Origin: Enterobacter sp. JUb54
GTDB taxonomy: Bacteria > Pseudomonadota > Gammaproteobacteria > Enterobacterales > Enterobacteriaceae
Direction: 5' to 3'
Assembly: GCF_014298075.1 (NCBI RefSeq)
Contig: NZ_CP060418.1
Location: 4,154,001-4,218,000 of the forward strand
DNA: 64,000 nt
Shown: in pieces, positions 10,995 to 19,355 of the stretch
Layout: each line of letters begins with the position of its first letter
Position numbering within the stretch: the first letter of the stretch is position 1
Made by a program: the position numbers and the translations under genes
The notes under the pieces: model-generated
Told to the model about the DNA's origin: nothing
What the model saw: the letters and a program-made list of their open reading frames with translations, nothing else
The model's database searches: none

Positions 10995-12122
10995 CTATTT
11001 CACCAGATCCTGATAGAGGGAGAGCAGCTGCGCCGACAAGCGTTCGCTGGTGCAGTCCATAATGCGTTCCCGGGCGCGCTCGCCTTCGCTGGAGCCCAGC
11101 GCGCGGGCGGGAAGCGCGACCACCGCCTGCTGTAGCGCCGGAATATCCAGCGCGTCGCAGACATACCCGTTGTGACCCTGAACGATAAACTCCTGACCAC
11201 CGCAGCCGGTGGTGGTGATCACCGGCAGACCGCAGGCCATGGCTTCCAGAATGACGTTAGGGAACGGGTCATACAGCGTCGGCAGCAGCAGGCCGTCGGC
11301 CATCTGGTAAAACGGCAGGGTTTCCGACTGCATCCCGAAGAAGCGTACCCGGTTTTCACAGTGCAGCGTTTTCGCCAGCGACTGGTAGCGGTTCTGATCT
11401 TTGTCTTTGCCCACCACCAGCAGATAGCGGTCGGTGGGCGCAATGGCGCGAATCGCCGCCTCCAGTCCTTTACGCTCGAAACCGGAACCGACGTACACCA
11501 GACAGGTCGCCTGCAGCGGGAGATCCCACTGCGCGCGCAGGGCCGCGAAGGCCTCGGCGGTGGGCGGCAGGAACCGCCGGTGGTCAATGGCGTTGTAGAT
11601 AACGTGGATCTTCTCTGCCGGGATCGCGAAATCATCGATGATCTCTTGCTTGATCATCGCGGCATTGCAGATCACTCCCCGCAGATGCGGGTCCTGATAC
11701 ATCTCCCGCTCGGCCTGCATGACATAGCGATGATAGCGGTCAGCAAACAGCAGGCGGCTTTTCCAGCCGGGCAGAATACGCGAGCGCTGGTGCAGCCAGC
11801 GCTGGTGGACGCCGTCACCGGCGCGATAGAGATCGCAGCCAGGGATACGCTCATGGCTCTGCACCAGATCGAACTGTTCGCGCTGCCATAGCTGGCGCGC
11901 GGCATTGGCGAAACCGCGCTCGCGGCTGATGCGGCCCCATTTGCGCGGATTGCAGATGTGGATCTGCCAGTCGGGTTTGACCGGCCCTTGCCATTCACGG
12001 GTGATGACGTTCAGTTCAATATTGCTGCTATCAAGGGCTTCCAGCGCACGGGAGACGAAACGCTCCGCGCCGCCGTCCGGGCGATATTTCTGTCGCACCA
12101 GGGCCAGCCTGAATGTACTCAT
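10995..12122 (-). CDS. wabG: GT4 glycosyltransferase WabG (core galacturonic acid transferase)
   Basis: GT4-family enzyme, 375 aa, WaaG-like. It begins FRLALVRQKYRPDGGAERFV, and the donor site contains YDPFPNVILEAMACGLPV. In Klebsiella WabG transfers galacturonic acid to heptose II, the first outer-core residue, and is needed for capsule retention. The ATG overlaps the waaQ stop (ATGA), so translation is coupled. The order waaQ-wabG-wabH is as reported for Klebsiella core clusters. Confidence 0.83.
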   Translation of the reverse strand: MSTFRLALVRQKYRPDGGAERFVSRALEALDSSNIELNVITREWQGPVKPDWQIHICNPRKWGRISRERGFANAARQLWQREQFDLVQSHERIPGCDLYRAGDGVHQRWLHQRSRILPGWKSRLLFADRYHRYVMQAEREMYQDPHLRGVICNAAMIKQEIIDDFAIPAEKIHVIYNAIDHRRFLPPTAEAFAALRAQWDLPLQATCLVYVGSGFERKGLEAAIRAIAPTDRYLLVVGKDKDQNRYQSLAKTLHCENRVRFFGMQSETLPFYQMADGLLLPTLYDPFPNVILEAMACGLPVITTTGCGGQEFIVQGHNGYVCDALDIPALQQAVVALPARALGSSEGERARERIMDCTSERLSAQLLSLYQDLVK

Positions 12123-13195
12123 GCCAGTACCTTTTTCGCCGCCGCGATCACCGCGTCGGTGGGGATTAAATCGAGATACCGTTCAGTGGTGCCGGTATCA
12201 ATGTCATCAGGATCAGGCAGGGGACCGAAATCGCCGGCCCAGATGACTTCGCCTTGTGCCTGCCACGGACGCCAGAACGTTAGCTTTGACGGGCCGAACA
12301 GTGCCACCAGCGGCGTGCCGAGGGCGGCTGCCATATGCATGGGCACTGAATCCACGCCGATAAACAGGCGGGCATGGTCGATGACCGCCGCCAGCTGACG
12401 CAGGGACAGCTGACCGGCAAGCGAGTGCAGGCGAGCCTGCGGGCTGCCGGCAATAATGGTGTCCACCATCTGCTTCTCTTTGGCATCCGGTCCGGAGGTC
12501 AGGACGATAGCGTAGCCGGCGTCAGACAGCGCGTTAATCACGGCGCTCATGCGATCTTCCCGCCAGCATTTAAAGAACCAGCGGGAGGTCGGTTGAATCA
12601 CGATGTAGTGATTTTCAAACCCCTCGGGCAGCAGTGAACGGCTGGTGGCCCAGTCCTGTTCGCTGTAGCCCATCCGCGCCGGGGCATCATCGAGAGCGAA
12701 ACCGAGCGGGGCCAGAATAGACAGGTTCTGCTGCACCGTGTGCAGGCGCTGATGTGCCTGGGTTGAGGCCAGCGCGGTGTGGCAGAAACGCCAGGCCGGA
12801 TGGCGGCGTTTCGGGAAGTCAAAGCCGATACGCGTCGCCGCGCCGGTCAGTCTGGTGATGATGGCGCTGGGCCACTGGTCCGCAAGATTAAGCACCATAT
12901 CGTAGTGCTGCTGGCGCAAGGTGCGGATCAGTCTGAATTCCATCCTGAGCTGATGCCCTTTCCCCTGTTTTTTCCAGCGCCGGTCAATGGCAAAAATCTG
13001 GCGGATGTCAGGATTGGCCGCGAGCATATCCCGGGTTTCTTCATAAAGCAGAACATCGACGCTGGCCGCGGGATATTGCTGTTTGAGGGCGTGAATGAGC
13101 GGCGTGATCAATAGCATATCGCCATGGTGGCGCAGCTTGATGACCAGGATTCGCGCCGGGGTCACGGTGCCGGGAGAGCGGGTTTCAGGCGTCAT
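12119..13195 (-). CDS. waaQ: LPS heptosyltransferase III WaaQ
   Basis: GT9-family ADP-heptose transferase, 358 aa, adding heptose III to heptose II of the inner core. N-terminal motif ILVIKLRHHGDMLLITPLI; C-terminal donor-binding signature GVDSVPMHMAAALGTPLVAL. About 14 residues precede the conserved core, so the exact start could be slightly internal, but 13195 is an ATG. First gene of the leftward waaQ-wabG-wabH-GT2-waaA-waaE-coaD run, divergent from wabN. I see no ops/JUMPstart motif in the 110-nt gap upstream. Confidence 0.92.
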   Translation of the reverse strand: MTPETRSPGTVTPARILVIKLRHHGDMLLITPLIHALKQQYPAASVDVLLYEETRDMLAANPDIRQIFAIDRRWKKQGKGHQLRMEFRLIRTLRQQHYDMVLNLADQWPSAIITRLTGAATRIGFDFPKRRHPAWRFCHTALASTQAHQRLHTVQQNLSILAPLGFALDDAPARMGYSEQDWATSRSLLPEGFENHYIVIQPTSRWFFKCWREDRMSAVINALSDAGYAIVLTSGPDAKEKQMVDTIIAGSPQARLHSLAGQLSLRQLAAVIDHARLFIGVDSVPMHMAAALGTPLVALFGPSKLTFWRPWQAQGEVIWAGDFGPLPDPDDIDTGTTERYLDLIPTDAVIAAAKKVLA

Positions 13196-13306
13196 TCTCT
13201 GTTCTTCATTCAGTATCAGGTTTCCGATTCTAGGGGATCAGACAGATTGAGAGAAGCGTTGTATTGCTCTACCATGACCCGATACGTATGGTCTGAGGAC
13301 GTTTTC

Positions 13307-14269
13307 GTGCACAAACCCGCATTTCTCATCACGATTGATACAGAGGGCGACAACCTCTGGCAAAAACACGACAGCATTACCACCGAGAATGCGCGCTATT
13401 TACCGCGTTTTCAGCAGCTTTGCGAAAAGTATGGTTTTAAACCCGTCTATCTGACCAACTATGAAATGGCGATCGACCCCTTCTATATCGACTTCGCCAA
13501 AGATGTGATTGCCCGTGGTACGGCGGAGATTGGCATGCACCTGCATGCCTGGAATAGCCCGCCGACGGACCCGTTGACCGACGATGACTGGCGTCATAAG
13601 CCCTACCTGGTTGAATATTCCGATGCGGCAATGCGTGAAAAAGTCGCCTATATGACCCATCTGCTGGAAGAGACTTTCCAGACCAAAATGGTCAGCCACC
13701 GCGCCGGGCGCTGGGCCTTCGACGAGCGCTATGCTCGCCTGCTGGTGGAGCATGGCTATCTGGTGGATTGTTCGGTGACCCCGCGGGTCAACTGGAAGAC
13801 GGCGAAAGGCGCACCGCAGGGCGATGGCGGTACCGATTATCGTCGCTTCCCGCAGCATGCCTATTTCCTCGATGAGAACGACATCAGCCGCGAGGGGCAT
13901 TCCTCGCTGCTGGAAGTGCCGATGAGCATTCAGTATAAGCACTCCGGCTGGATGAACAGCGTGAAGCAGGGCTACGACCGTCTGCGCGGCAAAGTCCGAT
14001 CGCCGTCGGTGCACTGGCTGCGTCCGATGGGCGGCAACGTCGAGACCATGAAAAAAGTCGTAACCCAGACGTTGACGCAGGGGAATGACTACGTTGAATA
14101 TATGCTCCACTCTTCTGAGTACATGCCTGGCGGCAGCCCAACGTTTAAAAACGAGCAGGATATCGAGCGCTTATATGCTGACCTGGAAGCGTTTTTCAGT
14201 TGGCTGGCCCCGCAGGTGAAGGGAATGACGTTGGCGGAATACTATCAATTCCGGAGAAATCTTACATAA
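13307..14269 (+). CDS. wabN: LPS core GlcNAc deacetylase WabN (NodB-like)
   Basis: Polysaccharide-deacetylase-like protein, 320 aa. Metal-site features: LITIDTEGDN (Asp pair) and MHLHAWNS (H-x-H), then SHRAGRWAFDER. In Klebsiella WabN converts the outer-core GlcNAc added by WabH to glucosamine. The frame is open from 13124 but that part overlaps waaQ. I prefer GTG at 13307, where TGAGGA lies 8 nt upstream and the protein begins (V)HKPAFLITID. The in-frame ATG at 13274 has no ribosome binding site. A long protein from 13124 is unlikely. Confidence 0.82.
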   Translation: MHKPAFLITIDTEGDNLWQKHDSITTENARYLPRFQQLCEKYGFKPVYLTNYEMAIDPFYIDFAKDVIARGTAEIGMHLHAWNSPPTDPLTDDDWRHKPYLVEYSDAAMREKVAYMTHLLEETFQTKMVSHRAGRWAFDERYARLLVEHGYLVDCSVTPRVNWKTAKGAPQGDGGTDYRRFPQHAYFLDENDISREGHSSLLEVPMSIQYKHSGWMNSVKQGYDRLRGKVRSPSVHWLRPMGGNVETMKKVVTQTLTQGNDYVEYMLHSSEYMPGGSPTFKNEQDIERLYADLEAFFSWLAPQVKGMTLAEYYQFRRNLT

Positions 14270-14385
14270 AATAACTGTGTGTCATAGAGATACACCGGTT
14301 TTCTAGTGTAATATTAGCGCCGATTTTACATCGGCCTGCTGGTCTTTATTTTTCGATGCACTGTGTTTTCATTTATGAGGCATGT

Positions 14386-15027
14386 ATGAAAATTGTAACG
14401 GTATTGCGTTCTGGTGGTGATTATAATCATGATCATGTTCAGTGGTTGTATAAGCAATTACCGGATGACATCGAAAAAGTGTGCTTTACCGATCTGACTA
14501 TTCCCGGCGTGCAGACAATTAAGCTGACGGAAAACCTGCCTGGCTGGTGGTCAAAGATTGAAATATTTGATCCGCAAAAAATTGACGACGATATTTTTTA
14601 TATTGATCTGGATATTGTTGTTGTGGGTGATATTTCCGATATTTTGCAGAATACCCGACTGACCATGCTCAGCGATTTCTTTTTCCCGCAGAAAACGAAA
14701 AACTCGGCCATTATGCGCATCCCGCATGAGGAGAAGTATAAGGTCTGGGAGGCGTTTAAACGTTATCCTGAACTGTTTATGTCACGCTATCAGAGCGGTG
14801 GCGATCAGGAGTTTATTAGTAAGATTTATCCTCATGCTGCTATCTGGCAGGATATCCTCCCGGGACAAATCGTGAGCTATAAAAAGCATGTGGTCAGTAA
14901 GAAAAAAAATGAACATGCCACCGGGAATGGTTCCGTTCCACCCGGGACGCGCATCGTATGCTTCCACGGGAAACCAAGACCGTGGGATTGCGGTGAGGTA
15001 TGGGTTCCCCCATTTGTGAGAAGTTAA
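14386..15027 (+). CDS. Unrecognised DxD glycosyltransferase-like protein of the LPS core insert
   Basis: 213-aa protein I cannot place in a named family. It opens MKIVTVLRSGGDYNHDHV and contains FYIDLDIVVVGDI near residue 80, a D-x-D typical of metal-dependent GT-A sugar transferases. Late motifs are SGGDQEFI and RIVCFHGKPRPWD, a pattern reminiscent of GT8-like enzymes. I start at the second ATG (14386), 6 nt after GAGG. The gene is clearly AT-richer than wabN on its left, as are waaL and the waaZ-like gene, suggesting horizontal acquisition. It ends 6 nt before waaL, so it probably adds a strain-specific outer-core sugar. Confidence 0.7.
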   Translation: MKIVTVLRSGGDYNHDHVQWLYKQLPDDIEKVCFTDLTIPGVQTIKLTENLPGWWSKIEIFDPQKIDDDIFYIDLDIVVVGDISDILQNTRLTMLSDFFFPQKTKNSAIMRIPHEEKYKVWEAFKRYPELFMSRYQSGGDQEFISKIYPHAAIWQDILPGQIVSYKKHVVSKKKNEHATGNGSVPPGTRIVCFHGKPRPWDCGEVWVPPFVRS

Positions 15028-15033
15028 TCGTTC

Positions 15034-16260
15034 ATGATCAAAGATAAGTTCCCCTTGCTTATATTTCTGGCAGCAATTCTGGCTGCCGCTTCCGTTATGA
15101 CAGAAAAAATCATGGGGAGAAATCTTTTCTACCTTTCTGCGCTCATGACGGTTGGCTATGCCCTGTGTCATGCCAAAGCACTTCGTTTCAAAAAAGAAGA
15201 GTTGATCCTGGCGCTGTTCTTGTTTTTGATGGGAAGTTCACAACTGTTGTGGGCATATCGGTTTCCTGCGAATGCCGCGGAAATTTATATGGCGGACGTG
15301 AGTTACGTGCGTACGGGGAGTTATCTGATCATCGGTGCCGTAATGGTACCGTTAGTTTCCGCGATATTAAGACTTATATCGGTGGGGCCGGGGAAGTTTA
15401 TTAATGCTGTGCTGTTGTTTGGTTTCACGTATTTAACGTTGTATGCCTTACATTTCCACTTTTTTGTCTCTGACGATCGCTTGAGAATTGGTAACTCTGC
15501 AACCCTGAGCGCTTATCTGTATGCTCTTTATACGATGGTGACGCTGTATGCTTTAGCATGTGTCAATATGCGTTATCGGCAATATATAATATTTGGGGTC
15601 ATTGTTTTCTCTTTCTGGGTTATCTTTTTAACGCAAACGCGTTCAGTGCTACTTTTTTACCCCGCTATTTTGATATATGCCTTACTGAACAGTAACTTCA
15701 TGTCGAAGTCCAAAATGATTGCGCTGTGTCTGGTATCCGTCTTGCTCTCAGTGGTGATCATTGAAATTGCGTTTCCCTCTATCAAAACGCGTGCAGTGGA
15801 TGCGGTGACGGAACTTTCAGAATATCAGAGTGATAACAACACCTCATTAGGCGCCAGATTGAGCATGTGGCATACGGGGCTCTACGAAATATACCGCCAT
15901 CCGACCGGGGTGAGTGCACAGCAACGCTATGACATTCTGTTGCAGCTGATGCAGGAGAAAGAGCAGGGTAACCCGGAAGGGATCCGCAATATGGTTTATC
16001 ACCTGCATAATGACCTGATAGAGACGATGTCGCTGCAAGGGGCTATCAGTGGAGTCATTCTGCTGGGGCTGTATGCCGCAATGCTATTCTATGTGCACAG
16101 GAAGCGGGTGTTGTCATGTGCAACGATGTTTGTATGTGCGCCGGTTATTTTGTTTGGTTTGGTCGATACGCTTTTTATTCATGACCGGTTTATCGTTATG
16201 TTTATCGTCTGCCTGGTTATCTGTGCTGGATTACAACGCGTAAAACAGGCGCAACCGTGA
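15034..16260 (+). CDS. waaL: O-antigen ligase WaaL
   Basis: Polytopic inner-membrane protein, 408 aa, with about ten to twelve hydrophobic segments. WaaL joins undecaprenyl-linked O-polysaccharide to the lipid A-core on the periplasmic face. The large periplasmic loop carries SLGARLSMWHTG and the conserved His in YHLHNDLIETMSLQG; FLTQTRSVLLF supplies a conserved Arg. Overall sequence is variable, as normal for WaaL, and the gene is AT-rich. It follows the unknown glycosyltransferase by 6 nt and converges on the waaZ-like gene. Confidence 0.88.
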   Translation: MIKDKFPLLIFLAAILAAASVMTEKIMGRNLFYLSALMTVGYALCHAKALRFKKEELILALFLFLMGSSQLLWAYRFPANAAEIYMADVSYVRTGSYLIIGAVMVPLVSAILRLISVGPGKFINAVLLFGFTYLTLYALHFHFFVSDDRLRIGNSATLSAYLYALYTMVTLYALACVNMRYRQYIIFGVIVFSFWVIFLTQTRSVLLFYPAILIYALLNSNFMSKSKMIALCLVSVLLSVVIIEIAFPSIKTRAVDAVTELSEYQSDNNTSLGARLSMWHTGLYEIYRHPTGVSAQQRYDILLQLMQEKEQGNPEGIRNMVYHLHNDLIETMSLQGAISGVILLGLYAAMLFYVHRKRVLSCATMFVCAPVILFGLVDTLFIHDRFIVMFIVCLVICAGLQRVKQAQP

Positions 16261-16278
16261 TACAGGAAATGCAGTGGC

Positions 16279-17196
16279 CTAGCGGGTCACTGCTTTCATG
16301 GACTGGCTAAACGGTGCTTTATTGAATATATGCTCAGGAATAGCGCTCTCTGTTGAGGTATTGATAATATCGATACCTACGCTGCACATATAGGTGCTGG
16401 CAAGTTCAAAGGCCGGGAAAATCAACGATTCGACCTTGTTTGCCAGATAAGAAGGGAGCTTATTGCTGTTGCTTTCATAAAATCTCGGCTGCTCAAAGTT
16501 GGTCATGTCCAGACCCGCAATGATCACTTTATCAAACCCCAGCCAGGCAATAATCTGCAATGCCCAGTAGGCGACGGTGCCTGCATCAAATATCCCCTGG
16601 CGAATATCGATGGCAAACCCAATCTCGTCAGAATGTTGATGCAGGATGACGGTATCAGCCTGGTGGAATGTCTTTTTAATATTGGCACACGGAATTCGGG
16701 CCTGATAAATGCGATAACACGCATCTTCGATCGCCGCGAGGCGGCACTGAATATGGCCGAAACCCAGTCGGTCTATTATTTTGGCAATGCCGTGAACCGT
16801 TGTAAAAAACAGAATCTTAGGATTAGCGACGATGGCGGCGATGATCTCGGGCTTTCGGTCGAAAAACTCCATATCCACAATCAAATAGAAAGAGAAATTG
16901 ACCTGGCCCGTCAGAAAATAAGCACCGTTAACGCCCATTACCGGTACTGAAGCAGGTGTAACGGAAAAATCGATCTCTTTCACTGAAGGGCCAGTGGCGG
17001 TAAGCAGCAGCGGCCCGGAAAAGGTATTTTTGAGCGCGCTCAGGCTGACCAGCGGAACGGATTTTCCTTTATAAACCAGCGTGCTAATTTCCCCGCTTGC
17101 CGCGCGGGTGATTTTCGTCCATGGCCAGAGATTTTCGTTGTGGCGGTAGGCCCGCGGGCGGGTGTAGCGATAAAATTGCTTAAACAGTGAACCCAT
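16279..17196 (-). CDS. waaZ: WaaZ-like LPS core protein (putative Kdo III transferase)
   Basis: 305-aa cytoplasmic protein. The Rossmann-like core shows LLTATGPSVKEIDF, VMGVNGAYFL, GIFDAGTVAYWALQIIAW and VIIAGLDMTNF...RFYESNSNKLPS. The last two blocks resemble what I recall of E. coli WaaZ (ISLGYCSCRTIAFAAIQIA, GLDLTG...RFYDENKNQMPSEL). WaaZ is required for adding a third Kdo in the E. coli K-12 core and is linked to truncated, O-antigen-free molecules. The ATG overlaps the waaC TAA (TAATG), so it is the last gene of hldD-waaF-waaC-waaZ. Lower GC than waaC suggests separate acquisition. The activity itself is inferred. Confidence 0.68.
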   Translation of the reverse strand: MGSLFKQFYRYTRPRAYRHNENLWPWTKITRAASGEISTLVYKGKSVPLVSLSALKNTFSGPLLLTATGPSVKEIDFSVTPASVPVMGVNGAYFLTGQVNFSFYLIVDMEFFDRKPEIIAAIVANPKILFFTTVHGIAKIIDRLGFGHIQCRLAAIEDACYRIYQARIPCANIKKTFHQADTVILHQHSDEIGFAIDIRQGIFDAGTVAYWALQIIAWLGFDKVIIAGLDMTNFEQPRFYESNSNKLPSYLANKVESLIFPAFELASTYMCSVGIDIINTSTESAIPEHIFNKAPFSQSMKAVTR

Positions 17197-18167
17197 TACA
17201 GCAGTCCTTGTGATTTTAGCAACTGCGCCACCTGCTCTGCGGCAATATCCCCGGTGCTGTTGCCGCTGTCCGGGCGGACGACAAACTGATTTTGACCGTA
17301 GCCGCCAATCAGCCCCGGATCGGTGGGGCCATACAGCGTAAAGTTCGGCTTATCGAGCGCCGCGGTCAGATGGCTCAGACCGGTATCGACGGAGACCACG
17401 CCTCTGGCGCCCGCCAGCACCTGAGCGACCTGCTCCAGGCTCATCCGCGGCAGCACCTCGACACCGTCGTGGCCTGCTGCCAGCCGTTTAGCCCGCGCCT
17501 CTTCGTGCGGTGCGCCCCACGGCAGCTTAATCTGCAGACCGCTGTCGGCCAGCAGGGCGATCAGCGCCTGCCAGTGGCTTTCTGGCCAGTGCTTATCGTC
17601 GCGAGTGGTGGCATGCAGGAAGACCAGGTACGGCGTAGCCGCAGCAGCTGACGCATCCGTAAAGTGACGGGCGATGGCATAATCACCCTGCTGCGTCGGT
17701 CGGGTATAGCCGAGGCTTTTGGCAAACAGTTCCCGGGTACGCTCGACGGCGTGTTGCTGCTTTGCAATCGCGTGACGGCGATTGTAGAACAGGCTCGCCA
17801 GCGGCTCGCGGGCGCTGTGCCAGTCCATGCCGTGCTTGACCCCCTGCGCCAGGCGGGTCACTAACGCGGCGCTTTTGACCAGGCCCTGGGCATCGATAAT
17901 GGCATCATAGCGCTGGGCGCGGATGGCCTGACGAAAGGCCGCGCGCTCCGCTTTAATCGGCGCAGAGAACCAGGCTTTGCGCCAGCGGCGAATGGCGACC
18001 GGGATCACGCGGTCGACGGTATTATGCCAGGAGGGGATCTGCGCGAACCCTTCCTCCACAGCCCAGTCAAAACGAATGCCGGGAATGGCCTGCGCAGCGT
18101 CGGTCAGCGCGGGCAGCGTATGCAGGACGTCGCCCATGGACGAGGTTTTCACGATCAATACCCGCAT
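17196..18167 (-). CDS. waaC: LPS heptosyltransferase I WaaC
   Basis: GT9 ADP-heptose:LPS heptosyltransferase I, 323 aa, adding the first L,D-heptose to Kdo. The N-terminus MRVLIVKTSSMGDVLHTLPAL and the C-terminal block VDTGLSHLTAALDKPNFTLY are family signatures. It starts 3 nt after the waaF stop and its stop overlaps the start of the waaZ-like gene. The length matches E. coli WaaC. Confidence 0.96.
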   Translation of the reverse strand: MRVLIVKTSSMGDVLHTLPALTDAAQAIPGIRFDWAVEEGFAQIPSWHNTVDRVIPVAIRRWRKAWFSAPIKAERAAFRQAIRAQRYDAIIDAQGLVKSAALVTRLAQGVKHGMDWHSAREPLASLFYNRRHAIAKQQHAVERTRELFAKSLGYTRPTQQGDYAIARHFTDASAAAATPYLVFLHATTRDDKHWPESHWQALIALLADSGLQIKLPWGAPHEEARAKRLAAGHDGVEVLPRMSLEQVAQVLAGARGVVSVDTGLSHLTAALDKPNFTLYGPTDPGLIGGYGQNQFVVRPDSGNSTGDIAAEQVAQLLKSQGLL

Positions 18168-18170
18168 CCG

Positions 18171-19229
18171 TTACGCTTCCTCTTGTTCCGGTTTTTCCTG
18201 CAGCAGCGCGGTCAGCTCTTCCAGCACGCGCTGCGGTGTAATATCGATCAGGCTCTGATGGTAGCCTTGCTCGGCATCGCCTTTACGGACTTTGTGATAG
18301 CCGCTAATCAGACGGATAACCCGCGCCTGGTGCGACAGCGGTGGGGTGAAATCGGGGCTGCTCGGGCCATATAGCGCCACCAGCGGGCGGTTCAATGCTG
18401 CGGCAACGTGCATCAGGCCAGAGTCATTGCTGACCACCGCTTTACAGGCGGCAATCAACACCACCGCTTGCTCAAGCTGGGTTTCGCCCGCCAGGTTGCG
18501 GCACCATGCCTGCTGCTGAGTGTTCAGCGCGGCGAGAATGTCGTTACCGGCTTCATGATCTTTGGCCGAGCCGAACAGGATAACCTGGTACCCGGTATCG
18601 ATGAGTTGCTTTGCCAGTTCGGCATAGTGGTAATGCGGCCAGCGTTTAGCCGGGCCAAATTCCGCGCCGGGGCAGAAGCCGACCATGGGCCGATCGGCCG
18701 AAATAGCAAAGGCGTTACAGACCTGCGATTTTTCACCGTCGAAAACCTGCAGCTGTGGCCAGAGCAGAGGCTGCGGCAGATCTTTGGCGCTGCGCATGAC
18801 GCCGTTATCGTAAGCCAGCGCGACATAGCGCTCGACCATCAGTGGCCAGGCGTCTTTATCCAGCACCCGCGCATCGTTCAACAAACCGTAGCGCATCTCA
18901 CCCCGCCAGCCGGTACGGTGCGGAATATTGGCGAAGAAGGGGACCAGCGCCGATTTAAACGAGTTTGGCAGCACATAGGCGCGGTCGTAACGACGTTCGC
19001 GCAGGCTGTGCCCGAGCTTGCGACGTTCGCCGATGGCCAGCGCACCGTGGCCGAGCGGCATCGGGATGGCTTCGTTGACTTCTGGCATACGCGACAACAA
19101 CGGACGGCACCACGCGGGCGCCATCACGTCGATAATGGCCTGGGGATAGCGCGCCTTGAGCGTGCGATAGAGACTTTGCGACATCATCATGTCGCCCACC
19201 CAGGACGGGCCAACCACCAATATTTTCAT
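18171..19229 (-). CDS. waaF: LPS heptosyltransferase II WaaF
   Basis: GT9 ADP-heptose:LPS heptosyltransferase II, 352 aa, adding the second heptose of the inner core. N-terminal MKILVVGPSWVGDMMMSQSL and donor-site VVSNDSGLMHVAAALNRPL are conserved. An ERIC-like element fills the 79-nt gap to hldD and abuts the start codon, so spacing between the two genes is wider than in E. coli. Confidence 0.96.
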   Translation of the reverse strand: MKILVVGPSWVGDMMMSQSLYRTLKARYPQAIIDVMAPAWCRPLLSRMPEVNEAIPMPLGHGALAIGERRKLGHSLRERRYDRAYVLPNSFKSALVPFFANIPHRTGWRGEMRYGLLNDARVLDKDAWPLMVERYVALAYDNGVMRSAKDLPQPLLWPQLQVFDGEKSQVCNAFAISADRPMVGFCPGAEFGPAKRWPHYHYAELAKQLIDTGYQVILFGSAKDHEAGNDILAALNTQQQAWCRNLAGETQLEQAVVLIAACKAVVSNDSGLMHVAAALNRPLVALYGPSSPDFTPPLSHQARVIRLISGYHKVRKGDAEQGYHQSLIDITPQRVLEELTALLQEKPEQEEA

Positions 19230-19355
19230 TCACTTCATCCTTCAAACGGTCTCTGCGTTGGCTACCTGCGTTCACTCCGGTCACTTACTTTTGTAAGCTC
19301 CCGGAGATTCACTTAGCTGCCGCCTTGTTACCGCTCGAATGATTTTGTGAATTTG
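19230..19355. repeat. ERIC-like element overlapping the end of hldD
   Basis: About 126 bp matching the 127-bp ERIC (IRU) unit. The core reads GTTCACTCCGGTCACTTACT, then TTGTAAGCTCCCGGAGATTC, with flanks resembling the TTCAA...GCGTTGGC and GCCGCCTT...CTCGAAT ends of ERIC. It is diverged at both extremities. The hldD stop codon (19309-19311) lies in the ERIC core and the last 13-15 hldD codons are ERIC sequence. Compare the longer ERIC at 42475-42673. Confidence 0.85.

Noticed and set aside
13124-13306. N-terminal extension of WabN
   Set aside because: The first part is antisense to waaQ and the segment is not conserved; a GTG with a good ribosome binding site lies at 13307.
17140-17165. GGCGGTAG, the ops/JUMPstart core, inside the waaZ-like gene
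   Set aside because: It lies on the plus strand within a minus-strand gene, with no downstream plus-strand operon start for RfaH to act on.
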